DNA of 64,000 nucleotides from contig CAWDJZ010000010.1 in the NCBI GenBank assembly GCA_963802765.1, positions 1 through 64,000 of the forward strand, read 5' to 3'. A program made the translations under genes and the position numbers. Below are positions 21,409 to 30,342 of the stretch, one piece after another. The notes under the pieces were generated by a model. It made no database searches. It saw only the letters and a program-made list of their open reading frames with translations, and was not told the DNA's origin. The stretch is from Gaiellasilicea sp963802765. GTDB lineage: Bacteria > Actinomycetota > Thermoleophilia > Gaiellales > Gaiellaceae. Every line of letters begins with the position of its first letter. Positions within the stretch are counted from its first letter, which is position 1.

Positions 21409-22192
21409 ATCCCCACGGCGGCGACGACGATCGCGAGCCAGCCCCACGAGAGCTCGGGGCGGATCAGGCTCGGAATCGCCCAGTCGACCGTGCCGCGCTT
21501 CCAGAGCTGCTCGTTCCACGCGTCCTGGGTCGCGTTCGCCAGCCCATAGGCGAGCATGAGCGAGAGGTAGGCGCGCAGGTTTCGCCCCGCCGGCACACGT
21601 GAGAGCGCGAGCGCGGTCAGGGCGAGCAGAACCCCGCCGAATCCGTGGTGGAAGCCGAGGTGGACGGCGGCGATGCCCGCGTCCCGGACCGCCGGCACCT
21701 CCTCGCCGAGGAAGACGTCGCCCGGGAAGTAGAAGCCCGCCTCCGCGGCGACCCACGGCAGCGAGACGACGACCACCGCGGCCGCAAGCACGATCCGGAG
21801 CGGATCGCCGTAGGCCCGCGGCACGAACGCGACCCCGTCCCGGCGCGCGGCGGCGATCGTGAGGCCGAGCGCGAGCGCCACCCCGAGCGCGGGGAGCGCG
21901 TTGACCAAGCGCCCGTCGAGGTCGTCCTGGTCGACGACGCCCGGGACCGCCGTGAGCGCGCAGAGCGCGACCGCGATCCAGACGAGTGTCCGGGGCCGGC
22001 CGGCGACGGCCGCCAACGCGATCGCGGCAAGGGCGTGCGGGTAGTTGAGCACGACGAGCGTGCGCGAGAGGCCGCCGCCGAGATCGCCGCTCTCGTCGAC
22101 GTTGTAGAGCTGCTCGGGCGGCAGCCGCGAGTAGGTCACGAGCGTCGCGACTGCCTGGAGGCCGATCAGGCCCCAGACAGCGAGGGCCTCGC
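21339..22192 (-). CDS. Multi-pass membrane protein, function unknown
   Basis: About 280 residues with some eight hydrophobic helices (ALAVWGLIGLQAVATLVTY, ALAAIALAAVAG, TLVWIAVALCALTAVPG, LGVALALGLTIAAARR, IVLAAAVVVVSLPWVA, LLALTALALSRV and WLAIVVAAVGIYAFWF). No family is recognised. Conserved-looking acidic stretch PEQLYNVDESGDLGGGLSRTLV near the start. The coding signal runs straight from the DegT stop, but no ATG/GTG/TTG lies there; the first standard start is GTG at 22139, which would cut the first helix. The true start is unresolved. Confidence 0.6.
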
Positions 22193-23315
22193 CTAACCCA
22201 GCGCCGCCGCGAGCGCCTGCGCGACGCGTTCCTGGTCCTCCGCCTGGATCGCCGTGAAGAACGGCAGCGCCAGGGTGCGCTGCGAGAGGTCCTCCGAGAC
22301 CGGACAAAGGCCCTCCGAGAAGCCGTAGCGCTCGCGCATGTACGCCTGCAGGTGGATCGAAGGCAGGTAGCGCGAGGTCGCGATCCCCTGCCGCTCGAGC
22401 TCGGCGATCACGCGCTCGCGGTCGGTGCCGGGCGCGAGCGTGACGACGTAGACGAACCAGGAGCGCTCGTGGTCGGCGTCATCGGCGAGCGGCACCTCGA
22501 GGCCCTCCACGCCGGCGAGCAGCTCGGAGTATCGCTTCGCGGCGGAGCCGCGAAGCGACAGAATCTCCCCCAATTTCTCGAGCTGCCCGATTCCAAGCGC
22601 GGCGCGAATGTCGTCGATCCGGTAGTTGAAGCCGAGCCGCGCGTGCTCGAGCCAGCCTCCTCCGTCGGCGCGGCCCTGGTTGCGCAGGCTGACGAGCCGG
22701 CGCCAGACGGTCTCCGAGTGCGTGGTCACGATCCCGCCCTCACCCGTCGTCATCTGCTTGTTCGGATAGAACGCGAAGACGGAATCGACGCCGTGGGCGC
22801 CGACCGTCGCGCCCTTGTAGCGCGCCCCGAGCGCCTCGCACGCATCCTGGATCAGGATCAGTCCGTGCCGTTCGCACAGCGCGCGCAGGGGATCGAGCTC
22901 GCACGGGTAGCCGAAGATGTCGACCGCGACGATCGCCTTCGTCCGTTCCGTGATCGCGGCTTCGACAGCGGCCGGGTCGAGGTTCATCGTTCGCTCGTCC
23001 ACGTCCGCGAAGACGGGGGTCGCTCCCTCGTAGATGAAGCAGTTCGCGGAGGCGACGAACGAGTAGGGAGACGTGATCACCTCGTCCGCCCTCTCCCACG
23101 CCCGCAAGCACGGCCAGCAGGTGGAGGCCGGCTGTGCCCGAGGAGACCGCGGCCGCATGCGGCGCCCCGACCGTCTCGGCGAAGAGCGCCTCGAACCGGT
23201 CGATCGCCGGTCCGAGCGAGAGCCGCCCTGACCGCAGCACCTCCAGCACCAGCTCCTCGTCGCGCTCGTCGAGGTACGGCGACGAGAGGGGAATCTGTCG
23301 AGTGTCGGTCGTCAC
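22193..23315 (-). CDS. DegT/DnrJ/EryC1/StrS-family aminotransferase (one +1 shift)
   Basis: PLP enzyme that typically transaminates keto-sugars for surface polysaccharide or glycan synthesis. Family landmarks in order: IPLSSPYLDERDEELVLEVLRSG, AAAVSSGTAGLHLLA, DEVITSPYSFVASANCFIYEGATPVFADVD, LILIQDACEALGARYKG, the PLP-lysine loop FAFYPNKQMTTGEGG, and GFNYRIDDIRAALGIGQLEKL. A +1 shift near 23087 splits GVGEG from DEVITSP. GTG at 23315 overlaps the ilvE stop as GTGA. No glycan genes are adjacent, so the substrate is unknown. Confidence 0.85.
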
Positions 23316-24247
23316 GCCTCGGCGGGAGCCGTGCTGGGAATCGTGACCCGGTCGAGCCAGTGACCCCAGCGCTCCGACTTGCCGCGCACGGTGTCGAGGT
23401 AAGCGGCCTGCAGCTCGAGCGTGACCGGGCCGACCCCGACGTCGTTGTCGTCGACGGAGCGCACCGGCGTCACCTCGGCTGCGGTCCCGGTCATGAAGAT
23501 CTCGTCGGCGAGGTAGAGGTCGGAGCGGACGAGGTTCGCCTCCTCGACGACGTAGCCGAGGTCCTGAGCGATCTGGATCACGCTGTCGCGGGTGATCCCG
23601 GGCAGGATCGAGGTCGAGAGCGGCGGCGTCCAGATCCGGCCGTCCTTGACAACGAAGACGTTCTCGCCCGAGCCGTCGGCGACGAAGCCGTCGTCGGTGA
23701 GCAAGATCGCCTCGTCGTAGCCGGATCGCTGCGCCTCGTGAACCGCGAGCATCGAGTTCAGGTAGATCCCGGTCGCCTTGGCGACGTGCGGGAACGTGTT
23801 CGGGCCGACCCGCTTCCAGGACGAGATCTTGGCACGGATGCCGGTGCGCACGTTCTCGTCGCCGAGGTAGTTCGCCCACGGCCAGCTCATGATCACGACC
23901 TCGACCGGGTTCCCCTTCGTGTGCACACCGAGCTCCCCGTAGCCGTAGAACGCGAACGGCCGCACGTAGCACTCCGGCAGCCCGTTGCGGCCGATCAGCT
24001 CGTGCGTCGCCGCGCGCAGCTCCTCGATCGAGTGAGGGAGCTCCATGTAGAGGAGCCGCGCCGAGTTCTCGAGCCGGCGCAGATGCTCCGCGAGCCTGAA
24101 GACGGCAGGCCCGTCCGGCGTCTCGTAGCAGCGGATCCCCTCGAAGACGCCCGTGCCGTAGTGGAGGCCGTGTACGCCGACGTGCACCTTGGCATCGGCC
24201 CAGTCGATGAACTCGCCGTTCATCCAGATCGTCTCGGTCTCACGCAT
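23312..24247 (-). CDS. ilvE: Branched-chain amino acid aminotransferase
   Basis: Fold-type IV PLP aminotransferase for Leu, Ile and Val. 311 residues, intact, with WMNGEFIDWADAKVHVGVHGLHYGTGVFEGIRCYE, the lysine-bearing SSWKRVGPNTFPHVAKATGIYLNS, DEAILLTDDGFVADGSGENVFVVKDG, ILPGITRDSVIQIAQDLGY and DEIFMTGTAAEVTPV. ATG at 24247 has GGAG eight bases upstream. Heads a short run with the DegT aminotransferase and the membrane protein. Confidence 0.95.
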   Translation of the reverse strand: MRETETIWMNGEFIDWADAKVHVGVHGLHYGTGVFEGIRCYETPDGPAVFRLAEHLRRLENSARLLYMELPHSIEELRAATHELIGRNGLPECYVRPFAFYGYGELGVHTKGNPVEVVIMSWPWANYLGDENVRTGIRAKISSWKRVGPNTFPHVAKATGIYLNSMLAVHEAQRSGYDEAILLTDDGFVADGSGENVFVVKDGRIWTPPLSTSILPGITRDSVIQIAQDLGYVVEEANLVRSDLYLADEIFMTGTAAEVTPVRSVDDNDVGVGPVTLELQAAYLDTVRGKSERWGHWLDRVTIPSTAPAEA

Positions 24248-24274
24248 CAAACGCTCTCCTCTCGCAGCGGAATG

Positions 24275-24763
24275 CTATGTCGAGTCCTGGACGGCGTCCA
24301 TCGGCTGCGCCCGCGCGAGCCGAACGAGATCGCCGGGGCGAAGGGCCGCGATGTGGGACTCCGATCCCGCGCCGATCCAGACATTCTCGTGCCCAAGCAG
24401 ATTGTGGTCGATCAGGACCCGCTCCACCCGCGGGAGCGGGAACGGCGCGACGGCGCCGGGTGCAAATCCCGTCGCGGCGCGCACTTCTCCCGCGGTTGCG
24501 ATCCGGGCCTCGGCGGCGCCGGCGGCTCGGGCCACCTTGTCGAGGTCGGCGCGACGGTCGCCGGGCACCATCGCGAGGACCACCCGACCGTCGCAGACGA
24601 CGACGAGCGACTTGACGATCTGGCCGAGCGGACAACCCGCCGCGCGAGCCGCATCCGCTGCGGTCGCCGTGCCCGACTCGAGCTCCTCGAGCCGCGCTTC
24701 GACGCCTGCCTCCCGGAGATAGGCGGCGACCCGTTCGACGGGCTCGGGCCAGGTCGCACGCAC
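24275..24763 (-). CDS. YbaK/EbsC-type aminoacyl-tRNA deacylase
   Basis: 162 residues. Trans-editing proteins of this family hydrolyse mischarged aminoacyl-tRNA. Visible landmarks: CPLGQIVKSLVVVCDGRVVLAMVPGDRRADLDKVARAAG with the catalytic-region Lys, ARIATAGEVRAATGFAPGAVAPFPLPR (the GxxPGxVxPF signature) and VLIDHNLLGHENVWIGAGSESHIAALRPGDLVRL. GTG start at 24763. Specificity (Cys-tRNA-Pro or other) not determinable. Confidence 0.9.
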   Translation of the reverse strand: MRATWPEPVERVAAYLREAGVEARLEELESGTATAADAARAAGCPLGQIVKSLVVVCDGRVVLAMVPGDRRADLDKVARAAGAAEARIATAGEVRAATGFAPGAVAPFPLPRVERVLIDHNLLGHENVWIGAGSESHIAALRPGDLVRLARAQPMDAVQDST

Positions 24764-24813
24764 GCCTGAACCTTAGCGAGACGGGGCGGCGCTGCACCTG
24801 GCCGAGGACGCGA

Positions 24814-26370
24814 CTAACCGAGACTGATGAACTGCGCATCGTCGAAGCCGCCGGCACGGAAACGCTCGACGAGCGCGGGCGGGGGCTCCGAGTCGATCGA
24901 GAGCGCCATCAGCGCCTTGCCGCCCTCCTTCGTGCGTGAGACGGCCATGTTCGCGATGTTCACGTTCGCGTCGCCGAACATCGTCCCGACCCGGCCGATC
25001 ACACCGGGGATGTCGTCGTAGCGGAAGAAGACCATACGCGGCGAGAGCTGGACGTCGATCGCGAATCCGAAGGCACCGGCGAGGAAGAGGCGGTGCTCCG
25101 GACCAAGCGTCGTGCCGGAGACCTCGATGTCGTCGACGCGGACCGTGACGAGGTTGAGGAAGTCGCGCGGCGCCTCGGAGCGCTCCTCGCTCACCTCGAT
25201 CCCGCGCTCCGCGGCGATCACCGGCGCGTTCACGTAGTTGACCGCCTGGTCGACCCGGCCCTGGAAGGCGCCGTTGAGCGCGGCGACGCTGAGCAGCCGC
25301 GTGTCGTGCTCGGCGATCGCACCGTTGTAGGCGAGCGCGATCCGCCGCGGCTGACCGCCGGCGAGCTCGATCGCAAGCCTTCCGAGCGTCGCTGCGAGCG
25401 GGATGTACGGGCCGAGCTGCTCGAGATCCTCGGCACCGACGACCGGGATGTTGACCGCGTTCGTGACGAGCCCGCCCTCGAGCGCGGCGACGACCTGCTC
25501 GGCGATGATCACGCCCGCCCGGTCCTGCGCTTCCTCCGTCGAGGCGGCGAGGTGCGGCGTGACGACGACGTTGTCGAGCCCGAGCAGCTCACCCGAGTAC
25601 GGCTCGGCGGAGAAGACATCGAGCGCCGCGCCGGCCACCTTGCCCGACCGAACCGCGTCCGCGAGCGCGGCTTCGTCGACGAGCTCGCCGCGCGCGGCGT
25701 TCACGATCCGGACGCCGTCGCGCATCTTCGCGAACGCAGCGGCGTCGAGCAGGCCGCGCGTCTCCTCCGTCAGCGGCAGGTGGAGGGTGAGGAAGTCCGC
25801 GGCGGCAAAGACGTCGTCGGGATCGGACGCATGGTCTGCGCCGAGCTCGCGGAAGCGCTCGGGCGCGACGAACGGGTCGTAGCCGACGGCGCGCATGCCG
25901 AGACCGAGCGCGCGCCGCGCGACCTGTCGGCCGATCCGGCCGAAGCCCAAGACGCCCAGCGTCTTGTCGGCCAGCTCGATGCCGCCCCACTGCGACCGCT
26001 CCCACCGCCCCGCCTTCAGCGCCGCATGCGCCTGCGGGATGTTGCGCGCCAACGCGACGAGCAGGCCGACCGTGTGCTCCGCAGCCGAGACTACGGTCGA
26101 GTCGGGAGCGTTCGCGACCACGATCCCGCGCCGCGTCGCCGCGTTCACGTCGACGTTGTCGATCCCCACGCCGGCCCGGCCGATCACCTTCAGACGCTCG
26201 GCTTTCTCGATCAGCTCCGAGGTCAGCTTCGTCGCCGAGCGGATCACGATCGCGTCGTAGCCGCCGATGACCTCCTCGAGCGGGGAGTCGACGTCGACGT
26301 CGACGTCGAAGCGCGAGCGCAGCAGCTCTACGCCGGCATCCGCGATCTGCTCGCGGACCAGAACTTTCAG
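24814..26370 (-). CDS. serA: D-3-phosphoglycerate dehydrogenase, CTG start
   Basis: First step of serine synthesis. 518 residues of the long mycobacterial-type architecture: N-terminal substrate domain, NAD domain (LGVLGFGRIGRQVARRALGLGMRAVGYDPF; catalytic Arg/Glu/His around NAARGELVDEAAL and VTPHLAASTEEAQDRAG), intervening ASB domain, and C-terminal ACT domain (PGVIGRVGTMFGDANVNIANMAVSR). Family N-terminus begins LKVLVREQIADAGVELLRSRF from a CTG at 26370; CTG overlaps the TGA of the upstream aminotransferase (CTGA). The nearest GTG (26247) would delete about 41 conserved residues. Confidence 0.93.
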   Translation of the reverse strand: MKVLVREQIADAGVELLRSRFDVDVDVDSPLEEVIGGYDAIVIRSATKLTSELIEKAERLKVIGRAGVGIDNVDVNAATRRGIVVANAPDSTVVSAAEHTVGLLVALARNIPQAHAALKAGRWERSQWGGIELADKTLGVLGFGRIGRQVARRALGLGMRAVGYDPFVAPERFRELGADHASDPDDVFAAADFLTLHLPLTEETRGLLDAAAFAKMRDGVRIVNAARGELVDEAALADAVRSGKVAGAALDVFSAEPYSGELLGLDNVVVTPHLAASTEEAQDRAGVIIAEQVVAALEGGLVTNAVNIPVVGAEDLEQLGPYIPLAATLGRLAIELAGGQPRRIALAYNGAIAEHDTRLLSVAALNGAFQGRVDQAVNYVNAPVIAAERGIEVSEERSEAPRDFLNLVTVRVDDIEVSGTTLGPEHRLFLAGAFGFAIDVQLSPRMVFFRYDDIPGVIGRVGTMFGDANVNIANMAVSRTKEGGKALMALSIDSEPPPALVERFRAGGFDDAQFISLG

Positions 26371-27521
26371 ACCGGGGCTCCCTGTGCGTACGCCTCGAGC
26401 GCGCGCGACGAAGCGACGCCCCGCTCGATCGGCGCCCCCAGCTCGCCGAGCACGACCTCGACCGCGGCGAGGGCTGTCGCGATGTCGAACTCGTCGTACC
26501 AGCCGATGTGGCCGATCCGGAAGATCGCGTCCTTGAGCTCGCCCTGTCCGGCCGCGATCGTGACCCCGTGGCGCTCGCGCAGCGCCAGCGTCAGCTCGCG
26601 GGAGCTGAACCCCTCAGGCATGCGGGCCGCGGTAACGACGGCGGAGCGGTCTTCATCAGGCGAGAAGAGCTCGAGCCCCATGGCCTTGATCCCGGCCCGG
26701 CACGCGCGCCCCAGCCGGACGTGGCGCTCGAAGGCAGCCTCGAGCCCGTCCTCGAGCAGCAGGCCGAGCGCCGCGTCGAGCGCGACGACGAGCGAGACGG
26801 CCGGCGTGAACGCGGAGTCGAGCTTCTCTTGCGCGCGCCGCGTCCGCTCCCAATCGAGGTAGAAGCTCGGCAGGGTTGCGCCCGCGACCTGCTCCCACGC
26901 CGAGGGCGAGACGGCGGCGGTCGCAAGCCCGGGCGGGGTCATCAGCGCCTTCTGTGAGCCGGCGACGACAACGTCGAGCCCCCACTCGTCCATTTCGAGC
27001 GGTACCGCGCCGAGGCTCGAGACGGCGTCGACGACGACGAGCGCGCCGGCCTCCTTCGCAACCGCGGCGAGCGCCTGTACGTCGGCGACGACGCCCGTCG
27101 AGGTCTCGGAGTGGACGAGGAAGACGAGCGAGACCGGCTCCAGCTGCTCGAGCGTGCGCGCCAGGTCGTCGGGAGAGGGCGCCTCGCCCCACGGATGGCG
27201 CAACTCCTCGACCTCGCAACCGAACGTGCGTGCCATCGCGGCCCAGCGCTCCCCGAACTGGCCTGCGGAGACGGCGAGCACACGCTCACCCGTGGAGCAG
27301 AGGTTGACGACCGCCGACTCGAACGCGCCCGTCCCCGAGCACGTGAAGAGGAGCACCTCGGACTCGGTGCGGTGAACCTCCTTCAGCCGCGTGAGCACGC
27401 GCGCGTAGATCTCGCGGAAATCCGGAGCACGGTGGTGGAGCACCGGCTCGGCGAGCGCGGCCAGCACCTCCGGCGGCACCGGGGTCGGACCGGGCGTGAA
27501 CAAGTACCGCTTGTGCGCCAT
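26367..27521 (-). CDS. Class V aminotransferase (serine/alanine-glyoxylate type)
   Basis: 384 residues, PLP fold type I: YLFTPGPTPVPPEVLAALAEPVLHHRAPDFREIY, FTCSGTGAFESAVVNLCSTGERVLAVSAGQFGERW, HSETSTGVVADV, VVDAVSSLGAVPLEMDEWGLDVVVAGSQKALMTPPGLA (PLP lysine in SQKAL) and IFRIGHIGWYDEFD. Overlaps serA by four bases. That pairing suggests it acts as the phosphoserine or serine-pyruvate transaminase of the serine route, as in several bacteria where a class V enzyme replaces SerC. Confidence 0.9.
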   Translation of the reverse strand: MAHKRYLFTPGPTPVPPEVLAALAEPVLHHRAPDFREIYARVLTRLKEVHRTESEVLLFTCSGTGAFESAVVNLCSTGERVLAVSAGQFGERWAAMARTFGCEVEELRHPWGEAPSPDDLARTLEQLEPVSLVFLVHSETSTGVVADVQALAAVAKEAGALVVVDAVSSLGAVPLEMDEWGLDVVVAGSQKALMTPPGLATAAVSPSAWEQVAGATLPSFYLDWERTRRAQEKLDSAFTPAVSLVVALDAALGLLLEDGLEAAFERHVRLGRACRAGIKAMGLELFSPDEDRSAVVTAARMPEGFSSRELTLALRERHGVTIAAGQGELKDAIFRIGHIGWYDEFDIATALAAVEVVLGELGAPIERGVASSRALEAYAQGAPV

Positions 27522-27576
27522 CTGGCGGGAGGTTAGCGCGGCGAACGGAGGCGAATCACCGTCTACGCTCCGGCGC

Positions 27577-28191
27577 GTGGAAGCTCTCCTCGCCTTCGCC
27601 GCCGCGCTGCTCGCGCTGCGCCTCGCGGGCCTGCTGGCGACGCGCTTCCGGACGCGGCGGGAGCCCCACCTGCTCGCGTGGAGCGCGGGGCTCGCCGCCT
27701 ACGCGCTCGGGGCCGCCGCGATCGCCTGGGGGGCGGCCGGCGGCTGGAACGAGGGCGTCTTCCGCGCGTACTACCTCTGCGGCGGCCTCCTGACCGCAGC
27801 CCTGCTCGGCGCGGGCTCGCTGCTCCGCATCGGGGTGCGCGCCGCCGGTCCGGTCGCCCTCGTCTACGCCGGGCTTGCGACCGGGGTCGCACTCGCCGTG
27901 CCGATCGAGGGCACGATCTCCGGCACCGCCATCCCGGAGGCGCAGGAGCACCTCGACCTCGTCCCCGCCCGAGTTCTCGCGATCGTGGGCAACGTGGCGG
28001 GGTCGGCAGCGCTGATCGGCGTCGCGGTCGCGGGTCTACGACGCCGCCCGGTCGGCAACGTGCTCTTGCTCGCCGGCTTCGCCGTGGCGGCCGCCGGCAG
28101 CGCCCTGGCCGGGCTCGGTGCGGCGCAGACCGCCGCGTTCATTGCCCTGGGTGCAGGACTTTTGTACGCGGGGATCGTCGTCCGGATGTAG
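27577..28191 (+). CDS. Multi-pass membrane protein, function unknown
   Basis: 204 residues, nearly all hydrophobic, with about seven helices (ALLAFAAALLALRLAGLLA, LLAWSAGLAAYALGAAAIAWGAA, LLTAALLGAGSLL, GPVALVYAGLATGVALAV, GNVAGSAALIGVAVAGL, VLLLAGFAVAAAGSALAGLG and AFIALGAGLLYAGIVV). GTG at 27577 starts the first helix cleanly. Divergent from the aminotransferase/serA operon. No family recognised. Confidence 0.65.
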   Translation: MEALLAFAAALLALRLAGLLATRFRTRREPHLLAWSAGLAAYALGAAAIAWGAAGGWNEGVFRAYYLCGGLLTAALLGAGSLLRIGVRAAGPVALVYAGLATGVALAVPIEGTISGTAIPEAQEHLDLVPARVLAIVGNVAGSAALIGVAVAGLRRRPVGNVLLLAGFAVAAAGSALAGLGAAQTAAFIALGAGLLYAGIVVRM

Positions 28192-28316
28192 CAAGACTTA
28201 CTTTTCGCAAACAAACTCGCTGCTAGCCTGCCCGAGCGAAAAATCCGCCGACGGGCGCACCTGCGGCCCCCTGCCGCGCCCGAACGGCCGTTCCGTCCCC
28301 CATCAAGGAGACCTGC

Positions 28317-28880
28317 GTGAGAAACCTGTCCGTGCGCCTGCTCGTGCTTGCAAGTGCTCTCTCCCTCGGCCTGGGCGCGCTCTCTGCCGCCGAGCCCACG
28401 ACGGCGAGTGCCTCGTCGACGCGGGTCGAACGGCTCGAGAACCAGATCCATGCGCTGCGGGCCGAGACGTGGCGCTGGCAGGCGCTGATGCGCAAGCCGC
28501 GCACGCCGTCCTCGTTCAGCGAGCGCCACGCCGAGAACCCTGCGTACATCGGCTGGGTGCGCAACCTCTGGCAGCGCCACGCCCGCACGGCCGAGCGCCA
28601 GGCGAAGAATCCGCCGCACCGCAATGGCTGGCTCTGCATTCAACGCCATGAGCGGCATCCGGCCCAGGGCTGGGCGACGCACACGGGCAACGGGTTCTAC
28701 GGGGGGTTGCAGATGGACATCGGCTTCCAGCGCACGTACGGCTACGACCTGTTACGCCGGAAGGGCACTGCGGACAGGTGGACCGCGGTCGAACAGATGT
28801 GGGTGGCCGAGCGCGCGTACCGGAGCGGCCGCGGCTTCTATCCCTGGCCGAACACCGCCCGCTCCTGCGGCTTGATCTAG
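28317..28880 (+). CDS. Secreted Rpf/transglycosylase-like protein
   Basis: 187 residues. Signal peptide (VRNLSVRLLVLASALSLGLGALSAAE), a helical stretch (RVERLENQIHALRAETWRWQALMRK), then a small lysozyme-like domain: WLCIQRHERHPAQGWATHTGNGFYGGLQMDIGFQRTYGYDLL ... WTAVEQMWVAERAYRSGRGFYPWPNTARSCGL. The NTGNG(Y/F)YGGLQ element and preceding Glu match the resuscitation-promoting-factor/transglycosylase group that cleaves peptidoglycan. GTG start with AAGGAG six bases upstream. Confidence 0.85.
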   Translation: MRNLSVRLLVLASALSLGLGALSAAEPTTASASSTRVERLENQIHALRAETWRWQALMRKPRTPSSFSERHAENPAYIGWVRNLWQRHARTAERQAKNPPHRNGWLCIQRHERHPAQGWATHTGNGFYGGLQMDIGFQRTYGYDLLRRKGTADRWTAVEQMWVAERAYRSGRGFYPWPNTARSCGLI

Positions 28881-28987
28881 CCCTTCCTCTTTCGCTCCCG
28901 GAGCCACACCGCGGCGAAGATCGCGGCGATGCCGAGCACGAGCAGCGACTCGACGATCGCCCCGCCGACGCCCCCGTGGGCGATCAG
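28877..28987 (-). CDS. 36-residue single-span membrane protein, CTG start
   Basis: The reading LIAHGGVGGAIVESLLVLGIAAIFAAVWLRERKRKG (one helix then a basic tail) starts at a CTG whose bases overlap the stop of the preceding 452-residue gene (CTGA). No ATG or GTG would preserve the segment before the helix. The hydrophobic helix and basic cytoplasmic end look like a real membrane peptide, probably a subunit partner of the large protein upstream. Converges with the Rpf-like gene, overlapping its stop. Confidence 0.6.
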   Translation of the reverse strand: MIAHGGVGGAIVESLLVLGIAAIFAAVWLRERKRKG

Positions 28988-30342
28988 CCCCGCGAGAGCA
29001 GCCACAATCCGCCGACGGTGTAGACGACCATCAGCGCCAGCATGGCGTACTGGGAGCGGAGCGCGTCGCGTTCCGGGAGGATCGTCACCGCTCGGTCGTG
29101 CGCGACCGCAAGCCCGGCGACATGCCCGGCCACGAGGGACGCGACCTGCACGTACCAGACCGTGTTGGGCGCGAACGGGGCGATGTTCGGCGCGTAGTCG
29201 ACCGTTCCGAACAGGTCCCAGCCGAAGCCGAACGGGTCGGACGCGAGGGGGATCACGTACTGGCCGGAGATCACGAGATACGTGAAGTAGTGCGCGACCG
29301 TGTAGACGAGCGCGATCGGCACGAGGCTCAGCAGGAACTCGGGCTCGAGCGGACGATCGGAGTCCACGATCGCCCGCGCGATCCGCGTGGCGGCGCGGTA
29401 GGCGAATGCGACCGCGAGCACGCAGCCGAGCAGCCCGGCGAGCGAGAGGCCGGTCGCGAGCAGCTCGGCGAGGCCAGGACGCTCGACGATGTACGGCCCC
29501 TCGACGTCGGCGCGCAGATCGGTCCAGAACGAGGAGCGGCTGAGGCCGTCGAAGGCGACCGAGCCGAGCATGACTGCGATGAACGCGAGCATCCCCGGTG
29601 TCGCCTCCCGGCCGGCGAGGCCGGAGAGCGGCATCCGGAGGACGAGTCGCCCCCCATGCTCCCCGAACGGCGCAATCCGCGCGAGCAGTCCGAAATACAC
29701 CGTGAAACCGTCGCCGTGCTCGGTCCAGGCGCGGCGGCCGTACGCGGCCATCCCGAACCACATCGCGTAGCTGTAGAGCGCGACTGCGAGGGCGAGCGCG
29801 CGCGGGTTCGCCGGCTCCGCGTAGGCGAGCTCGAGCGCCGCGAAGCAGAAGAGAAAGAACGCCGCCGGCCAGACGCCGAGCCGCTCGAGCCCCGAGAGCG
29901 GCGGCGTCCACTCCTGCCCGAGCCGGCGCCAGAGCCATGCGACCCCGTTCGCGATCGCCAGCCACGGGTTGAGCACGGGCCAGACGTTTCCGAACACCAC
30001 CTGGACGGGCACGAGCCCGATCCAGAAGATCACGAGGATGAAGGTCGGCGCGAGGTTCTGCGCCGAGTTCGGCTCGCCGAGCAGCGCGGTCAGGAAGACG
30101 AGAACGAGCAGGCCCGCCGAGATCGCGCCGAGGACGACGTGGAGCGCCCGCGACCGAAGCACGCGCTCGAGGCCCTCGGGAAGCGGCCGACCGGAAGCGC
30201 GCCGTTCCAGTTGCGGCCGTTTCCAGAGCACGCCGAGCGCCAGAAACGAGAGCACGAGGACGACCGCGCCACCCCAGAAGAAGAGCCAGTCGGGAACCGG
30301 GAGATCGCGAACTCCCTCGATCCCGTGCGCAACGATCGTCAG
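28984..30342 (-). CDS. Large polytopic membrane protein of unknown function, CTG start
   Basis: 452 residues with about ten to twelve helices. Starts (M)TIVAHGIEGVRDLPVPDWLFFWGGAVVLVLSFLALGVLWKRP from a CTG at 30342 overlapping the upstream TGA; the next GTG (30255) lies inside the first helix. Internal landmarks: GEPNSAQNLAPTFILVIFWIGLVPVQVVFGNVWPVLNPW, LELAYAEPANPRALALAVALYSYAMWFGMAAYG, DGFTVYFGLLARIAPF, FDGLSRSSFW and TVDYAPNIAPFAPNTVWYVQV. Resembles a conserved actinobacterial hypothetical family, from memory only. Encoded with a cupredoxin-like anchored protein upstream and a mini membrane protein downstream. Confidence 0.75.
   Translation of the reverse strand: MTIVAHGIEGVRDLPVPDWLFFWGGAVVLVLSFLALGVLWKRPQLERRASGRPLPEGLERVLRSRALHVVLGAISAGLLVLVFLTALLGEPNSAQNLAPTFILVIFWIGLVPVQVVFGNVWPVLNPWLAIANGVAWLWRRLGQEWTPPLSGLERLGVWPAAFFLFCFAALELAYAEPANPRALALAVALYSYAMWFGMAAYGRRAWTEHGDGFTVYFGLLARIAPFGEHGGRLVLRMPLSGLAGREATPGMLAFIAVMLGSVAFDGLSRSSFWTDLRADVEGPYIVERPGLAELLATGLSLAGLLGCVLAVAFAYRAATRIARAIVDSDRPLEPEFLLSLVPIALVYTVAHYFTYLVISGQYVIPLASDPFGFGWDLFGTVDYAPNIAPFAPNTVWYVQVASLVAGHVAGLAVAHDRAVTILPERDALRSQYAMLALMVVYTVGGLWLLSRG

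Noticed and set aside
22352..24769. 805-codon plus-strand frame opposite DegT, ilvE and YbaK
   Set aside because: Runs antisense across three unrelated, well-supported genes and shows no domain.
28192..28316. c-di-AMP (ydaO-type) riboswitch before the Rpf-like gene
   Set aside because: Such switches often precede Rpf genes, but the 125-nt leader lacks the conserved core blocks I know for the class.
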